In this document: positions 19,435-30,001 of the stretch, in pieces
Position numbering within the stretch: the stretch's first letter is position 1
Layout: the number at the start of each line of letters is the position of its first letter
The notes under the pieces: model-generated
Databases searched by the model: none
What the model saw: the letters and a program-made list of their open reading frames with translations, nothing else
What the model was told of the DNA's origin: nothing
NCBI RefSeq assembly: GCF_013375555.1
Contig: NZ_JABXWB010000001.1
Location: 2,747,501-2,811,500, forward strand
Origin: Sphingobium sp. EM0848
Lineage (GTDB): Bacteria; Pseudomonadota; Alphaproteobacteria; Sphingomonadales; Sphingomonadaceae
Direction of reading: 5' to 3'
Length of the DNA stretch: 64,000 bases
Position numbers and translations under genes: made by a program

Positions 19435-19956
19435 TCAGATCTTCCCATATTTCGCTTCGAAGCCGGCAATGTCGCCGGCGGCGAGATATTTCGCCTGATC
19501 GACCCACTGGTCGCGCACCGGGCGCCCTTTGAAATTGCCGAGCTTCGCGTCGATCAAGGCGATGTCCGCATCGCTCCATCCGGCAATCTGGGCATAGCGG
19601 GTGACGCCCAGTTCGATCAGCAGCATGTTGAGCTTCGGTCCCACGCCTTTCAGCTTCAGGAGATCGTCGGCGCCGTCCACTGTCGCCGTGACTGCTGGAG
19701 AAGCTGGGATTGGCTCCGGTGCGGCCGCGATCGGTTGGGCGGGTGCGATTTCAACCGGCTCCGGCGCAGGCGGCGGCGGTGCAGGGGCGGCCGGAGCGGC
19801 GACCGGCGGGGCGGCAACCGGGGCGGGTGCCTGCCTTGTCTCCGCGACCGGTGGTTCGGCCGGCCTTTTCCGCCCTGACAGCAGGAAGACGACGCCGATG
19901 ATGACCAGCAGCGCGATCAGCAACCACAGGCCATAGTCCATGAAGAATTCTTGCAT
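19435..19956 (-). CDS. Membrane-anchored protein with Pro/Ala-rich linker and C-terminal helix-hairpin-helix-like domain
   Basis: This 173-residue protein has three visible parts. The first is an N-terminal transmembrane helix (GLWLLIALLVIIGVVFLLSG). A long Pro/Ala/Glu-rich linker, about residues 30-95, follows. The C-terminal domain contains DDLLKLKGVGPKLNMLLIEL and then GVTRYAQIAGWSDADIALID. The LKGVGPKL segment is a helix-hairpin-helix-like motif, common in DNA-binding proteins but also found in small alphaproteobacterial proteins of unknown role and at the ends of some respiratory-complex subunits. I do not assign a function. It ends eight bases from the acyltransferase stop, in convergent orientation. 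Confidence 0.75.
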   Translation of the reverse strand: MQEFFMDYGLWLLIALLVIIGVVFLLSGRKRPAEPPVAETRQAPAPVAAPPVAAPAAPAPPPPAPEPVEIAPAQPIAAAPEPIPASPAVTATVDGADDLLKLKGVGPKLNMLLIELGVTRYAQIAGWSDADIALIDAKLGNFKGRPVRDQWVDQAKYLAAGDIAGFEAKYGKI

Positions 19957-20019
19957 CGATCACCCCTCCCTGTCTGACTTTGCCTTATTTAAGGGTGCTT
20001 GCACACGCCAGGCAAGGTA

Positions 20020-21303
20020 TCAGCGCGATGTTTCCTCGCGCGCGACCTCACGCCAACCGATATCGCGGCGGCAAAAGCCGGTCGGGAAGTCGATCGCGTC
20101 CACCGCCGCATAGGCGGCCTGTTGCGCGGTCTTCACCGTGTCGCCGGTCGCGGTGACGTTGAGGACACGTCCGCCATTGGCGACGATCGCGCCGTCCTTG
20201 TCCGCCGTGCCCGCGTGGAAGACGCGGGCGCCGCTGGCCTCTGCCGCGTCGATGCCGGTGATGGCGCCGCCCTTTTCCGGCGTCCCCGGATAGCCATTCG
20301 CCGCCATGACGATGGTCAGCGCGGTGCGGTCCGCCAGTTGCACCGGCCCCTGTTCAGCCAGCCTGCCCTGCGCCACGGCAAGCAGCAGGTCGACCAGATC
20401 GCCGTCGAAACGCATCATCAGCACCTGGCATTCCGGATCACCGAAGCGGGCATTATATTCGATCAGCTTCGGGCCTTCGTCGGTCAGCATCAGCCCGGCA
20501 TAGAGCACGCCGCTATAAGGCATGCCCTCGGCGGCCAGCGTGTCCACGGTCGGACGGATGATCTTCTCGATCACTTCGGCTTCCAGTTCGGGCGTCAGCA
20601 CCCGCGCCGGGCTATAGGCGCCCATGCCGCCGGTATTCGGGCCGGTGTCGCCGTCGCCGACGCGCTTATGGTCCTGCGCCGAACCGAAGGGCAGGATCGC
20701 GCTGCCGTCGGTGAGCGCGAAGAAGCTTGCCTCCTCGCCGCTCATGAACTCTTCCAGCACCACTTCCGCGCCCGCCGCGCCGAAAGCGCCGGAGAACATA
20801 TCCTCGATCGCCTCGATCGCCTGTTCACGGGTTTCCGCGATGATCACGCCCTTGCCCGCCGCAAGGCCGTCGGCCTTGATCACCACCGGCAGCGCGAAAT
20901 CGTCGAGCGCGGCGATCGCGCCGTCCTTGCTGTGAACCCGCTCATAGGCGGCGGTGGGGATGTTCGCGCGCTTGCACAGGTCCTTGGTGAAACCCTTGGA
21001 GCCTTCCAGCTGCGCCGCCTTCTTGCCGGGACCGAAGACCGGATAGCCCTTGACCCGCAGATTGTCGGCCAGCCCGTCGACCAGCGGCGCTTCCGGGCCG
21101 ATCACCACCAGGCCGATATTATGGCGCAGACAGAAATCGACCACTGCGCGATGATCCGTGGCATCAAGGTCGACCAGCGTCGCATGCTGGGCTATGCCGG
21201 GGTTGCCCGGCGCGGCATAAAGGGTGGTAAGGGCAGGCGATTGCGCCAGCTTCCAAGCCAGAGCATGTTCGCGGCCGCCGCCGCCCAACAGAAGGATGTT
21301 CAT
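20020..21303 (-). CDS. purD: Phosphoribosylamine-glycine ligase
   Basis: PurD performs the second step of de novo purine synthesis, joining phosphoribosylamine and glycine with ATP. The 427-residue protein has the opening [19 protein letters not shown] and the ATP-grasp features ([26 protein letters not shown]). It also contains [13 protein letters not shown] and the conserved [19 protein letters not shown] and [12 protein letters not shown]. The true start is the ATG at 21303. The upstream extension of the frame lies inside xseA and is not homologous. It is divergent from xseA, and the two ATG codons are only seven bases apart. Confidence 0.97.
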   Translation of the reverse strand: MNILLLGGGGREHALAWKLAQSPALTTLYAAPGNPGIAQHATLVDLDATDHRAVVDFCLRHNIGLVVIGPEAPLVDGLADNLRVKGYPVFGPGKKAAQLEGSKGFTKDLCKRANIPTAAYERVHSKDGAIAALDDFALPVVIKADGLAAGKGVIIAETREQAIEAIEDMFSGAFGAAGAEVVLEEFMSGEEASFFALTDGSAILPFGSAQDHKRVGDGDTGPNTGGMGAYSPARVLTPELEAEVIEKIIRPTVDTLAAEGMPYSGVLYAGLMLTDEGPKLIEYNARFGDPECQVLMMRFDGDLVDLLLAVAQGRLAEQGPVQLADRTALTIVMAANGYPGTPEKGGAITGIDAAEASGARVFHAGTADKDGAIVANGGRVLNVTATGDTVKTAQQAAYAAVDAIDFPTGFCRRDIGWREVAREETSR

Positions 21304-21310
21304 TTCGCCC

Positions 21311-22807
21311 ATGTCCCCGGAATATGAAGCTGGTTTCGATGTCTCGGGGCGCCTGTTAGCCGAGGAACGCGCAGGGGACAACGCGCCGCCGCTTTCGGTG
21401 AGCGAATTGTCGGCCATGTTGAAGCGCACGGTCGAGGACCGTTTCGGCCATGTCCGCCTGCGTGGCGAGATTTCGGGGTTCAAGCGGGCGGCGTCGGGCC
21501 ACCTCTATCTGGCGCTGAAGGATGACAGCGCGGTGATCGACGGCGTGATGTGGAAGGGGGGCGCCGCCCGCCTGCCCTTCGCGCCGCAGGACGGGGTGGA
21601 GGTGATCGCCACCGGCAAGCTCACCACCTATCCCGGCCGTTCCAAATATCAGATGGTGATCGAGCGGATGGAGCTGGCGGGCGAGGGCGCGCTGATGGCC
21701 CTGCTCGAAAAGTTGAAGCAGAAGCTCGCCGCCGAGGGTTTGTTCGACCGCGACCGCAAGCGGCGCCTGCCTTTCATGCCGCGCGTCATCGGCGTCGTGA
21801 CGTCACCCACCGGCGCGGTGATTCGCGACATCCTGCACCGTCTGGAGGACCGCTGCCCGACTCAGGTGCTGCTCTGGCCGGTGCTGGTGCAGGGGCAGGG
21901 CGCGGCGGAACAGGTGGCGCGTGCGGTGCGTGGTTTCAGCGCCATGCAGCCGGGCGGTCCCGTGCCCCGGCCCGATCTGGTGATCGTGGCGCGCGGCGGC
22001 GGCTCGATCGAGGATCTGTGGAGCTTCAACGAGGAGATCGTCGTCCGAGCGGTGGCGGAATGCACGATCCCGGTCATCTCCGCCGTGGGGCATGAAACGG
22101 ACACGACGCTGTGCGACTATGCCGCCGACATGCGCGCGCCGACCCCAACCGCTGCGGCGGAAATGGCGGTGCCGGTGCGCGCGGAACTGCTGGCGATGCT
22201 GACCGAACAGGGGTTGCGCATGGATCGGGCCGTGCGGCGTGGCGCTGCCCAGGCGCGGGAACGGCTGGAGATGCAGGCGCGGCTCATGCCGACGCCCGAT
22301 ACGCTGCTGGCGCCCCAGCGTCAGCGGCTCGACCAACTGTCCGATGGCCTCGCCAGCGGCTTGCGTCATCGGGTTGCCGATGCCCGCGCCCATCTGGGGC
22401 AGGCGAGCGGCGCGCTGCGTCCCGCTCTGCTCCGCCAATATGTCAGCCGCGCCACCGAGCGCGTCGACCGGCTGCGGTTGCGCCCCGATTATCTGGAGCG
22501 TGCCTATAAGGATCGCGCGACGGCCTTCGACCGCGTCTCGCGCCTCTTCACCTCGGTCAATCCCGACCTGCCGCTGGCACGGGGTTTCGCGCGGGTGATG
22601 GCGGGCGACCGGCTGGTGAAATCCGTGGTGGAGGCGCGGGCGGCGGGGGCCGTCAGCCTGCACTTCCGCGACGGTGCGGTCGGTGCGATCATCGAAGGCG
22701 GCACGCCTCTTGAGAAGCCGTCCGCCGAAGCTATATCGACTCCATCCCGCCCTCCCCGCAAGCCGCGTGAGGGCCGGGAAAGCGGGCAGCAGGACCTTTT
22801 TTCCTGA
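21311..22807 (+). CDS. xseA: Exodeoxyribonuclease VII large subunit
   Basis: XseA with XseB degrades single-stranded DNA into oligonucleotides. The 498-residue protein has the N-terminal OB-fold ([20 protein letters not shown], then [20 protein letters not shown]). The catalytic domain has [17 protein letters not shown], the signature [15 protein letters not shown] and [21 protein letters not shown] long helical C-terminal region follows. The start at ATG 21311 gives the usual length. No Shine-Dalgarno sequence precedes it because the adjacent bases are the start of purD, so a leaderless or very short-leader mRNA is possible. The small subunit xseB is not in the window. Confidence 0.95.
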   Translation: MSPEYEAGFDVSGRLLAEERAGDNAPPLSVSELSAMLKRTVEDRFGHVRLRGEISGFKRAASGHLYLALKDDSAVIDGVMWKGGAARLPFAPQDGVEVIATGKLTTYPGRSKYQMVIERMELAGEGALMALLEKLKQKLAAEGLFDRDRKRRLPFMPRVIGVVTSPTGAVIRDILHRLEDRCPTQVLLWPVLVQGQGAAEQVARAVRGFSAMQPGGPVPRPDLVIVARGGGSIEDLWSFNEEIVVRAVAECTIPVISAVGHETDTTLCDYAADMRAPTPTAAAEMAVPVRAELLAMLTEQGLRMDRAVRRGAAQARERLEMQARLMPTPDTLLAPQRQRLDQLSDGLASGLRHRVADARAHLGQASGALRPALLRQYVSRATERVDRLRLRPDYLERAYKDRATAFDRVSRLFTSVNPDLPLARGFARVMAGDRLVKSVVEARAAGAVSLHFRDGAVGAIIEGGTPLEKPSAEAISTPSRPPRKPREGRESGQQDLFS

Positions 22808-22839
22808 TGCCGCTTCGTTCAGGAAAGGCCGTTTGATCC

Positions 22840-23049
22840 ATGCTGATGTCCAACCGCGATCGCCCGGCCCGGCTGCATTATATGGCCTATAGTTTCCGTG
22901 TCCTTCAGACTGGCGACCATGTCGTCTGCGCCCTCAGCGGGCAGAAGATCCCGCTGGAGGACCTGCGCTACTGGAGCATCGCCCGGCAGGAGCCCTATGC
23001 CAGCGCCGAACTCTCCGCCCAGGCCGAACTGAAGGCGCGCGGCCTGTAG
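22840..23049 (+). CDS. DUF2093 family protein
   Basis: This 69-residue protein matches the alphaproteobacterial DUF2093 family: YMAYSFRVLQTGDHVVCALSG, then IPLEDLRYWSIARQEPYAS. Its function is unknown. It lies 32 bases after xseA, and its stop is directly followed by the ATG of the M23 peptidase, so the three genes are probably one transcript. It has no signal peptide or membrane helix. Confidence 0.85.
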   Translation: MLMSNRDRPARLHYMAYSFRVLQTGDHVVCALSGQKIPLEDLRYWSIARQEPYASAELSAQAELKARGL

Positions 23050-23886
23050 ATGAAAAGCTGGATCGCCGCCGTTGCGCTGGCGTTGGCCGGTGCGACGGCC
23101 GCGCCATCGGCCACGCCGCCTGCCGCCGATATTGTCCTTACCGGCACGCCGACGCAGGGCGGTGTGATGCTTGGCACGGTGCCTGCGGGGACCGTGGAGC
23201 TGCTTTTCAACGGCCAAGGCGTGCCGGTAGATGCCGATGGCCGCTTTCTGATCGCCTTCGACCGCGACGCCCTGCCTCAGGCGACCCTGGCCGCGCGCCT
23301 CGCCGATGGCCGCACGCTCGACCGGCTACTGACCGTCGCGCCGCGCGCCTGGCGGATCGAGCAGGTCAACGCTCCGCTGCGCCCCACCGGAAGCAGCGAG
23401 GCGTTCCTCACCCTGCGCAAGCCTGAACTGGAACAGATCGCCGCCGCCCGCGGCAAGGTGACAGATGCCCAGGGTTGGCGCCAGCGCTTCATCTGGCCGC
23501 GCACGGGGCGCATTTCCGGCCTGTTCGGATCGCAGCGCGTCTATCAGGGGCAGCCGGGCGCCTATCATGGCGGCATCGACGTTGCGGGCGCGACAGGCGA
23601 TCCGGTGGTTGCGCCCGCTGACGGCGTGGTGATCCTGGCCGCCGACCATCCCTTCACGCTGGAAGGCAATCTGTTGATGATCGATCACGGTCATGGTCTC
23701 AACAGTGCCTTCCTGCACCTGTCGCGAATAGATGTGATTCCCGGTCAGCATGTGGTTCAGGGACAGCGCATCGGGGCGATAGGCGCCACGGGCAGAGCGA
23801 CCGGACCGCATCTTCATTGGGGCATGAAGTGGAACGAGGCGCGGATCGACCCTCTTTTGCTTGCGGGAGCGATGTCGCAAAATTGA
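23050..23886 (+). CDS. Exported M23-family (LytM-type) peptidase
   Basis: This 278-residue protein has a signal peptide (MKSWIAAVALALAGATAAPS), an Ig-like or beta-rich middle part and a C-terminal peptidase M23 domain. The zinc-binding residues are present: H and D in YHGGIDVAG near residues 175-183, and the HLHWG motif near residue 257. HGHGLNSAFLHL is the conserved middle segment. Such enzymes cut peptide bonds in peptidoglycan in the periplasm or activate amidases. It follows the DUF2093 gene without a gap. No terminator with a T run was seen behind it. Confidence 0.9.
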   Translation: MKSWIAAVALALAGATAAPSATPPAADIVLTGTPTQGGVMLGTVPAGTVELLFNGQGVPVDADGRFLIAFDRDALPQATLAARLADGRTLDRLLTVAPRAWRIEQVNAPLRPTGSSEAFLTLRKPELEQIAAARGKVTDAQGWRQRFIWPRTGRISGLFGSQRVYQGQPGAYHGGIDVAGATGDPVVAPADGVVILAADHPFTLEGNLLMIDHGHGLNSAFLHLSRIDVIPGQHVVQGQRIGAIGATGRATGPHLHWGMKWNEARIDPLLLAGAMSQN

Positions 23887-24209
23887 ATTAATATTACATG
23901 GAACAATAATTTTATTTGTACGTTGCCGCGACCGGAAATGCGAAAATTTTCCCCGGAAACACAGGGCTGTAACATTATTGTTATATAGCCGTTCAACAAT
24001 TCCGGCGCGTTTGTTGCATAATTGCTACAGTTTATATCAAATCCGATCTTGTCCTCTCTGACATTGCTTTACACTCATAAAACGACTGCGCAGAGTGCCT
24101 CGCAGTACGTGTGAGAGGAGTGTGCTGTCGGGCTCCTTTGCTCCTGTCATGCGTCAAAAAAGCAAGCGCGCGGAGCGATTCGCGTGACTCCAGAGCAAGG
24201 GACTGGATT
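23887..24209 (+). promoter_or_regulatory. AT-rich leader/control region of the TonB-dependent receptor gene
   Basis: This 323-base gap is clearly more AT-rich than its surroundings and holds no convincing gene. It contains the perfect palindrome GAAAATTTTC at 23942-23951, a possible regulator site. A weak promoter-like pair, TTGTTG (24011-24016) and TATATC (24033-24038), has a 16-base spacer. If that promoter is used the mRNA leader would be about 165 bases long. These assignments are pattern-based. Confidence 0.4.
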
Positions 24210-27200
24210 GTGAAGACCATAAACAAGATCGGGCTGCGCGGTGGCGCGGCTCTCCAGGCGTTGACGCTCGTCGGCGCCGGCCTCGCGGCCTTCTCCGCAC
24301 CTGCATTCGCACAGGCTCCGCAGGCTGCCGATAAGCAGGCTGCATCCGATGAAGGCAGTGAAACCATCGTCGTTACCGGCTCCATCTTCCGCAATCCGTC
24401 GACGGCGACTGCCGCTCCGCTCACGGTGCTGAGCTCGGAAGAACTGTCCAAGCGCGGCGTCAACACCATTTCCGACGCTGTTCAATCGATCTCCGCGAAC
24501 AATGCGGGTTCGATGAGCAAGAGCTGGAACAGCTTCAACTTCGCGACCGGCGCAACCGCCGTGTCGCTTCGTGGCCTAGGCAGCGGCAACACGCTGACCC
24601 TGTTCGACGGCCTGCGCAGTGCGCCCTATCCGCTGGCGGATGACGGCCACCGCAACTTCGTCGACCTGAACGCGATCCCGGACGCCATTGTCGACCGTAT
24701 CGACGTTCTGCAGGACGGCGCGTCGGCCACCTATGGCGCGGACGCCGTCGCGGGCGTGGTCAACGTCATCGTCAAGAAGGAAATCGTCGGCCTGCACGCC
24801 AATGCCTCCGCTGGCATTTCGCAGCGCGGCGACGCCGGGGAGCGCCGGATCGACGCGACCTATGGCTATGGCAAGCTGAACGAAGACGGCTTCAACATCT
24901 ACATCAACGGCGAATATCAGAAGAGCGACCCGCTCTACGCCCGCGATCGTGGTTTCCCCTGGAACACGGCCGATCTCAGCTCCTATTGCAATGCGGCGGG
25001 CAGCTGCCTCGCCAACAACGTCATCAATGGCGTTCAGAGCAATGGTGCGATCCTGAGCATCGGGTCCACCCGCGTGCCTGTCATGCGTCCTTATGATCCC
25101 ACCACGCTGACGCCGAGCGGCAATTGGGTACTCGCCAATCCGGCAGCCGGATGTCGCGACTTGACGTCGGTCACGCTGACCCCGGCGCAGCAGGCTGCAC
25201 TCGGCGCCACGGCGCAGCAGTGCCAGCAGGACAATGTGAAGGACTATCTGCAGGCCCAGCCGTCGATCGAACGCATCGGCGGTACGCTGCACGCGACGGT
25301 CAATGTGGGCAGCAGCGCCCAGGCCTATGCGATGTTCAACTTCTACAACGTCAAGACGGCGTCCTCCATCGCGCCGCTGACCTTCGCTGGCCAGACTGCC
25401 GCAGGTGGCGACACCTTCGTCCTCAGCCCGGTCCTGCTGCCGGTCTATGTCTGCCCGCAGGGCACCGTGACCTGCACCGCGGCGAACGGTACGCTGAACC
25501 CCAACAACCCCTTCGCCTCCTCGGGCCAGCTGGCACGCGTCAACTATCGCTATGACCGTCCGCGTGAGACGTTCAGCGATGCCAAGACCTATCGCGCTGC
25601 CGCCGGGATCAATGGCTCCTTCGGCACGGGCTGGGACTATGACGCGAACTTCACTTGGTCGCGCGTCGATCTGAAGGTCACGAACAAGAATTATCTCTTC
25701 GCCCAGCATCTGGTCGACGTGATCAATGACGGTTCGTGGAACTTCATCAATCCGGCCGCCAATTCGGAAGCGCTGCGCAACTATATTGCGCCGGTCAACG
25801 TCAACAAGTCCAGCTCGGAACTGTGGCAGGTCCAGGGCACGCTGGCCAAGGAATTCTTCCAGCTGCCCGGCGGCGCGCTGAAGCTCGCCATCGGCGGTGC
25901 CTATCGTCACGAATCGATCGACAACCCGAGCGCTAATCCGCCGAACAATGACAATCCGTCCGAGCGTTATTACAGCATCAACGCCGTGGGCGCGATCGGC
26001 AGCCGTAACGTCAAGTCGGCTTTCTTCGAACTCGATGCGCCGGTTTTCGACCAGCTGTCGCTGAACGCTTCGGGCCGCTACGACAACTATTCGTCGGGTC
26101 AGAAGAATTTCTCGCCGAAGTTCACTGCGATCGTAAAGCCGATCGAGCAGGTCCGCCTGCGCGGGACCTTCTCCAAGGGCTTCCGCATCCCGAGCTTCAA
26201 CGAGGCCTATGGTCTGCCGACCACTGGTTATGTGACGACCACTATTGATTCGAGCACGCCGGAAGGTGCGGCCTTCATCCAGGCTCATGGCGGCAATGCT
26301 TATGCTTCGCTGCCCTATTCCTATGGTCTGACGGCAACGGGCAATCCGGAACTGAAGCCTGAAAAGTCGACCTCCTACACCCTGGGTGCGGTGTTCGAGC
26401 CGTCTTCGCGTTTCTCCTTCACCGCCGACTATTGGCATATCAAGATCAAGGGCCTGATCGGCAGCCCCGATTATTCGAGCGTCGCCAGCCTCTATTATCA
26501 GAATAACGGCGTCGTGAATCTGCCGGGTCTCGTGGTCAAGCCGGGTATCCCTGATCCGGATCACCCCAGCGCGCTGCCGGTCCTGGGCTTCATCGAATAT
26601 TCGTTCGTGAACTCGGATTCGCAGATCGCTTCGGGTCTGGACTTCTCGGCGACGGGGCGTTTCGATCTGGGCAGAAACATCCGGCTGACCAGCAGCGTGA
26701 ACGCCTCCTATCTGATGAAGCTGCAGAAGACCGTCGGCGGCGTCGTCCAGCGTTATGACGGTACGCTCAGCCCGTGCGACGTGACGTCCTGCTCGGGTGC
26801 GCCGAAATGGCGTGGTACTTGGAGCAACACGCTCGACTTCAACGACAAGGCCTTCATCAACCTGACCGCCTATTACACGTCCGGTTATGACATGGCCTCG
26901 ATCGACTATGAAGGCGTGAAGGGTGATTGTGAGGCCAGCGTTGGTGCTTCGGTCTATACCTATCGCGACGGCACCCCGTTCAAATGCCGCGCCAAGCGCT
27001 GGATCGACCTCGACATGACCGCCAGCGTCAAGGTTGCCGATCAGTTCACCCTGTACGCCAACGTCATGAACCTGCTCGACACCAAGCCGGACTTCAATCC
27101 GGGGCAGACCTACAGCCTGGGCTACAACTATAACGTGGCCTGGGAAGGCGCCGGCTTCACCGGCCGTTGGTTCCGCGTCGGCGTGAAGGTCGATTACTGA
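24210..27200 (+). CDS. TonB-dependent outer membrane receptor
   Basis: The protein of about 996 residues is a TonB-dependent transporter that would import a scarce nutrient across the outer membrane. It has a signal peptide (cleavage after APAFA, residue 34) and a TonB-box-like ETIVVTG at 51-57. The plug domain holds VTGSIFRNPSTATAAPL, VSLRGLGSGNTLTLFDG and GASATYGADAVAGVVNVI. A large 22-strand barrel region ends in RWFRVGVKVDY with a terminal aromatic residue. The start is taken as GTG 24210, behind AAGGGA, because it opens the signal peptide. The ligand is unknown. No transporter or regulator gene is adjacent. It ends in a strong terminator. Confidence 0.93.
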   Translation: MKTINKIGLRGGAALQALTLVGAGLAAFSAPAFAQAPQAADKQAASDEGSETIVVTGSIFRNPSTATAAPLTVLSSEELSKRGVNTISDAVQSISANNAGSMSKSWNSFNFATGATAVSLRGLGSGNTLTLFDGLRSAPYPLADDGHRNFVDLNAIPDAIVDRIDVLQDGASATYGADAVAGVVNVIVKKEIVGLHANASAGISQRGDAGERRIDATYGYGKLNEDGFNIYINGEYQKSDPLYARDRGFPWNTADLSSYCNAAGSCLANNVINGVQSNGAILSIGSTRVPVMRPYDPTTLTPSGNWVLANPAAGCRDLTSVTLTPAQQAALGATAQQCQQDNVKDYLQAQPSIERIGGTLHATVNVGSSAQAYAMFNFYNVKTASSIAPLTFAGQTAAGGDTFVLSPVLLPVYVCPQGTVTCTAANGTLNPNNPFASSGQLARVNYRYDRPRETFSDAKTYRAAAGINGSFGTGWDYDANFTWSRVDLKVTNKNYLFAQHLVDVINDGSWNFINPAANSEALRNYIAPVNVNKSSSELWQVQGTLAKEFFQLPGGALKLAIGGAYRHESIDNPSANPPNNDNPSERYYSINAVGAIGSRNVKSAFFELDAPVFDQLSLNASGRYDNYSSGQKNFSPKFTAIVKPIEQVRLRGTFSKGFRIPSFNEAYGLPTTGYVTTTIDSSTPEGAAFIQAHGGNAYASLPYSYGLTATGNPELKPEKSTSYTLGAVFEPSSRFSFTADYWHIKIKGLIGSPDYSSVASLYYQNNGVVNLPGLVVKPGIPDPDHPSALPVLGFIEYSFVNSDSQIASGLDFSATGRFDLGRNIRLTSSVNASYLMKLQKTVGGVVQRYDGTLSPCDVTSCSGAPKWRGTWSNTLDFNDKAFINLTAYYTSGYDMASIDYEGVKGDCEASVGASVYTYRDGTPFKCRAKRWIDLDMTASVKVADQFTLYANVMNLLDTKPDFNPGQTYSLGYNYNVAWEGAGFTGRWFRVGVKVDY

Positions 27201-27225
27201 TCGGCTAGCCACAATCTGAATGAAG

Positions 27226-27257
27226 AGGGGCGCTTCCATCAGGAAGCGCCCCTTTTT
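27226..27257 (+). terminator. Intrinsic terminator of the TonB receptor gene
   Basis: AGGGGCGCTTCC (27226-27237) and GGAAGCGCCCCT (27242-27253) form a perfect 12-bp stem with a four-base loop, followed by TTTT on the plus strand. It starts 25 bases after the receptor stop codon. Confidence 0.92.
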
Positions 27258-27280
27258 GTTGGCATCAAATCAAAAGAGCA

Positions 27281-27314
27281 GGGCAATTGAACCGATGTAT
27301 CGGTTCAATTGCCC
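27281..27314 (-). terminator. Perfect 15-bp hairpin, likely clpB terminator
   Basis: GGGCAATTGAACCGA (27281-27295) and its exact complement TCGGTTCAATTGCCC (27300-27314) leave a four-base loop. On the minus strand the stem is followed by TGCTCTTTT, a modest T run, 10 bases after the clpB stop. It lies back to back with the receptor terminator. Confidence 0.75.
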
Positions 27315-27323
27315 AGGCTTCCC

Positions 27324-29903
<2,580 letters not shown>

Positions 29904-29946
29904 GCGGTCCTCGTCTGGGAATCGGCCCCTTCGTGAAATCTGTCAC

Positions 29947-29975
29947 GATGTAGTGTTGCTTAAAAGCCACACAAG
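29947..29975 (-). promoter_or_regulatory. Candidate RpoH (heat-shock) promoter of clpB
   Basis: On the minus strand, CTTG (29972-29975) is followed after 18 bases by CTACATC (29947-29953). This resembles the alphaproteobacterial RpoH pattern CTTG-N17/18-CYTATNT with mismatches in the -10 part. Its place upstream of a classical heat-shock gene makes it plausible, but the match is imperfect. Confidence 0.4.
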
Positions 29976-30001
29976 AGGCGCTACGCAAATATCCTTAGTC
30001 G

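Noticed and set aside
24576..27239. Minus-strand open frame of 887 residues opposite the TonB receptor
   Set aside because: It is a composition shadow in G+C-rich DNA: low-complexity product, no ribosome site, and the plus strand has a full-length recognisable protein.
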